39,720 bases of DNA from Candidatus Nanopelagicales bacterium (GTDB lineage Bacteria; Actinomycetota; Actinomycetes; Nanopelagicales; Nanopelagicaceae), in contig JAURGA010000011.1 in the NCBI GenBank assembly GCA_030834095.1, positions 1-39,720 on the forward strand, read 5' to 3'. The translations under genes were made by a program, and so were the position numbers. The stretch's first letter is position 1. Each line of letters begins with the position of its first letter. Of the stretch, positions 37,824-39,720 are shown in pieces. The notes beneath the pieces were generated by a model. That model had not been told where the DNA came from, ran no database searches, and saw only the letters and a list, made by a program, of their open reading frames with translations.

Positions 37824-38582
37824 TCACATACAAAGCGTGGCACGCGGGAACACTTGGAGTCGAGCCTTGCCGATTGAATATTCGCACTCTTCGCAACGAC
37901 CGTAAGTTTTATTGTCTATTCTTTCTAGAGCTCGCTCAGTTTGAATGACCATATCCCTGGCGTTATAGACGAGTGACATCTCATGTTCGCGTTCGAAAGT
38001 TTTTGTCCCAGCATCTGCTTGATCATCGCCGGCTCCCATGCCTTCAGCGTTGATTAAATCTTCCATTCCACTTTCAACTTCTGCCAGTTCAGCGCGAAGT
38101 CTAATTAAATCCTTGGAAAGTTCGCTGCGCATTGATTTTAATTCTGTGGCGGTCCAATTTTCGATGCCATCTGAAATGATTAATGGCGCCGGTGCGCTCT
38201 TTATTGGCTTTAAGCCAACTCCTTTTTTACCTTTCTTATTTAGACGTGGAGGTGGCAGCATTGTTAAGCGACGCTCCTCAACCAGTACCTCTGCTACTGC
38301 AACTTCGTTTGGAGTAACCGTAATAGTTGTTGAGTTTCCCTTTGTTGTGCTCTGTAGTTTTGCCGGAAATGGCTTACCTACGACTTTCTTGGCACTCTTT
38401 GCAAGTGAAGGTTTCACAATGTTTGGCGAACGCTTTGCTGGGGCTGACTTTTTCGCAGGAACTTTCTTGGCGACAGCTTTTTTAGCAGGCGCTTTCTTAG
38501 CTACCTTTTTTACAGGCTTCTTCGCTGGCGCCTTCTTAGTTGCTTTGCTAGCCACTTTTTTTGCTGCTGTTTTCTTTGGCAC
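37824..38582 (-). CDS. DksA/TraR-like zinc-finger protein, interrupted by an in-frame TGA near its end
   Basis: This is a DksA/TraR-type protein, a family that binds RNA polymerase in the secondary channel. In actinobacteria a copy sits between ileS and lspA, as here. The 252-residue frame has a Lys/Ala/Pro-rich N-terminal tail (about 1-70, repeats like A-P-A-K-K) and a coiled-coil-like helical region (about 145-225). The zinc finger then shows C-E-E-C (Cys230, Cys233) and Cys251. The frame stops at TGA after C-M, but the next codons read C-K-Q-K-E-E-R-R and then TGA. This is the family's usual ending and supplies the fourth zinc cysteine. The natural protein may therefore be 261 residues (to 37797) if TGA is read through, or truncated if it is not. 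The start is GTG at 38582. Confidence 0.88.
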   Translation of the reverse strand: MPKKTAAKKVASKATKKAPAKKPVKKVAKKAPAKKAVAKKVPAKKSAPAKRSPNIVKPSLAKSAKKVVGKPFPAKLQSTTKGNSTTITVTPNEVAVAEVLVEERRLTMLPPPRLNKKGKKGVGLKPIKSAPAPLIISDGIENWTATELKSMRSELSKDLIRLRAELAEVESGMEDLINAEGMGAGDDQADAGTKTFEREHEMSLVYNARDMVIQTERALERIDNKTYGRCEECEYSIGKARLQVFPRATLCM

Positions 38583-38624
38583 CGTTCCACCAGTCTGTTG
38601 TAAATCAATTGAATTTGCGAGATT

Positions 38625-38652
38625 TTGACACGCAAGGCGGACAGATTAGAAC
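38625..38652 (+). promoter_or_regulatory. Promoter for ileS
   Basis: TTGACA (38625-38630, full consensus) and TAGAAC (38647-38652, four of six) are separated by 16 bases. Transcription would start near 38659, just before the T-box leader, giving a leader of about 265 bases. It lies in the 340-base gap between dksA and ileS. Confidence 0.65.
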
Positions 38653-38656
38653 CTCA

Positions 38657-38916
38657 GGTGCTTAAACACCAACTTCGCCGCGCTAGAATTCAGCTTGACT
38701 CGGCAACAGGGCACAGATGAGGCCATCACCTCGGAGCCTGCTAGAAGAGCTGAATATGGAAGTATCGATATTCGGGGTAGAACTAGCGCTGAGTTGTATT
38801 GCAAAAAGTGGTGCGATTATTTCGCACAAGGCGGGTGGTACCGCGGTGGATTACACACCGTCCCTCCAAGTTAACTAGCGGACAAATGTTTGCTGGAATT
38901 AATTTGAGAGGCGCTA
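38657..38916 (+). promoter_or_regulatory. T-box riboswitch leader of ileS (isoleucine, probably translational)
   Basis: The conserved T-box core GGGTGGTACCGCGG is at 38833-38846; its TGGT would pair with the 3' end of uncharged tRNA having discriminator A. Stem I closes through GCGCTAG (38680-38686) with CTAGCGC (38783-38789), and inside it ATTCAGCT (38688-38695) with AGCTGAAT (38748-38755). An ATC triplet (38764-38766) lies in a possible hairpin loop, GAATAT/ATATTC, and is the likely isoleucine specifier. No terminator with a T run follows. Instead CCCTCC (38862-38867) can partly pair with the ribosome-binding site GAGAGG (38906-38911), so control is probably at translation, as described for actinobacterial ileS T-boxes. 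A small hairpin GGTG/CACC (38657-38670) starts the leader. This explains the 38583-38922 gap. Confidence 0.9.
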
Positions 38917-38922
38917 CCTTAA

Positions 38923-39720
38923 ATGTCAACGATTAAGTCCCTCGCACCGCAGATAGATCTGCCTGCAGTCGAACATCAAATCCTCTCATTTTGGGAAACT
39001 CAAGAGATTTTCAAGAAAACAATTACCGCGCGCGATGGCCAACCAAATTGGACCTTCTACGAGGGTCCCCCAACTGCAAATGGAAAACCCGGAACCCACC
39101 ACATTGAAGCTCGAGTATTTAAGGATTTATTTCCGCGCTATCAGACCATGAAAGGCAACCAAGTAATCCGTAAAGCTGGATGGGATTGTCATGGCCTGCC
39201 AGTTGAGATTGCAGTTGAGAAACAACTTGGCTTTAGTGGCAAGGGTGATATTGAAAAATATGGAATCGCGAAATTCAATGAGCAGTGCCGAGTCTCTGTT
39301 CAGGAACATGTTGGTGAATTTACATCGATGACACGTCGGATGGGATTCTGGGTGGATTTTGATGAAGCGTATTGGACGATGTCTAGCGAATATGTCGAGA
39401 GTGTTTGGTGGTCGCTTCAAGAGATCTGGAAGAAGGGTCTACTTGTTCAAGATTTTCGAGTTGCCCCATATTGCCCTCGTTGTGGAACTGGACTTTCAGA
39501 TCACGAGCTTTCACAAGGTTACGAAACTATTAAAGACCAATCTGTTTATGTTCGCTTCCCTGCAACTTCCGGGAAATTGGCTGAACTTAAAGCAAGTCTT
39601 CTAGTTTGGACCACAACTCCTTGGACGTTAGTTTCAAATACTGCAGTTGCGGTGAATCCCAAGATTGAATATCAAGTTATTGAGATAACGACTGATGAGA
39701 AGATTGAAAGATTAGTAGTC
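38923..39720 (+). CDS. ileS: Isoleucyl-tRNA synthetase, N-terminal part (cut by window edge)
   Basis: This is the first 266 codons of IleRS, which charges tRNA-Ile. It opens with the class-I Rossmann region W-T-F-Y-E-G-P-P-T-A-N-G-K-P, and then G-T-H-H-I-E-A-R (57-64) stands where the HxGH signature normally is. D-C-H-G-L-P-V-E follows, then the cysteine pair C-P-R-C (about residue 187) and the start of the editing domain (W-T-T-T-P-W-T-L). The GTHH form and the R-V-F-K-D-L-F context are those of the type-2, eukaryote-like IleRS. The ATG at 38923 is preceded by GAGAGG 11 bases away and by a T-box leader. Confidence 0.96.
   Translation, partial: MSTIKSLAPQIDLPAVEHQILSFWETQEIFKKTITARDGQPNWTFYEGPPTANGKPGTHHIEARVFKDLFPRYQTMKGNQVIRKAGWDCHGLPVEIAVEKQLGFSGKGDIEKYGIAKFNEQCRVSVQEHVGEFTSMTRRMGFWVDFDEAYWTMSSEYVESVWWSLQEIWKKGLLVQDFRVAPYCPRCGTGLSDHELSQGYETIKDQSVYVRFPATSGKLAELKASLLVWTTTPWTLVSNTAVAVNPKIEYQVIEITTDEKIERLVV

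Noticed and set aside
37797-37826. The in-frame TGA in dksA as selenocysteine, or TGA as a general sense codon
   Set aside because: No clear hairpin of the bacterial selenocysteine type follows the TGA. TGA is a working stop at many genes here (for example uvrB, gltB, hisB, hisA and pdtaR), so a genome-wide reassignment is excluded. Local read-through or mutation remains open.
1-39720. CRISPR arrays, insertion sequences, prophage, attachment sites or toxin-antitoxin and defence genes
   Set aside because: None seen: no regularly spaced repeats, transposase or integrase-like frames, and almost all sequence is assigned to conserved housekeeping genes.

Overview
The window is an ordinary-looking chromosomal housekeeping segment from an actinobacterium with unusually low G+C for that phylum (roughly mid-40s % by eye, not computed). 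The gene order is the reason for the assignment. ileS, dksA-like, lspA, rluD, dnaE, hisDCBH-priA-hisF-hisI, lgt, pyk, pdtaR, polA, rpsA, coaE, uvrB and uvrA run in the same order as Mycobacterium tuberculosis Rv1536 to Rv1638. As I recall it, the gltBD, livK/HMGF and tRNA-Leu insertions match Streptomyces. The phylum is also supported by a PriA-type HisA, an ANTAR response regulator of the PdtaR type, a DnaE1 with an intact PHP domain and a four-domain ribosomal protein S1. Low G+C, very short intergenic gaps and many start/stop overlaps suggest a streamlined free-living actinobacterium such as the freshwater acI/Nanopelagicales group; that placement is inference.

Layout. 1-6014 (minus): the nucleotide-excision repair genes uvrB-uvrA-uvrC (uvrC cut by the window edge), preceded by coaE. 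6052-10182 (minus): a terminator, rpsA and polA. 10191-14622 (plus): the only long plus-strand block, with a PaaI-like thioesterase diverging from polA through a mirror-symmetric promoter, then livH-livM-livG-livF for branched-chain amino-acid import. A strong bidirectional terminator separates it from the convergent binding-protein gene livK. 14732-18267 (minus): livK, pdtaR, a tRNA-Leu(CAA) and pyk. 18318-24288 (minus): glutamate synthase gltD and gltB. 24388-32818 (minus): a VIT-family metal transporter, lgt, a DsbA-like/MauE-like thiol redox pair, an overlooked 49-residue membrane protein, and the histidine operon. The tryptophan genes usually found between hisI and lgt are absent. 32833-38582 (minus): dnaE, rluD, lspA and a DksA/TraR-like gene. 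38625-39720 (plus): a promoter, a translational T-box leader and the 5' part of ileS.

The genes join into a few themes: DNA repair and replication, histidine synthesis, nitrogen assimilation and amino-acid import, and lipoprotein maturation. Lgt and LspA are both encoded here, and LivK is one of their predicted substrates.

I see no mobile element, prophage, CRISPR array or defence island. The points most worth a second look are local. (1) An in-frame TGA in the dksA-like gene is followed directly by the conserved zinc-finger tail C-K-Q-K-E-E-R-R. (2) lspA is best read from a CTG codon that overlaps the stop of that extended dksA frame. (3) IleRS carries a GxHH motif in place of HxGH. (4) The tRNA-Leu(CAA) has a very short variable loop and abuts the pdtaR start codon. 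(5) A palindromic divergent promoter lies between polA and the thioesterase gene. (6) A small membrane protein gene is wedged by overlaps between hisI and mauE.
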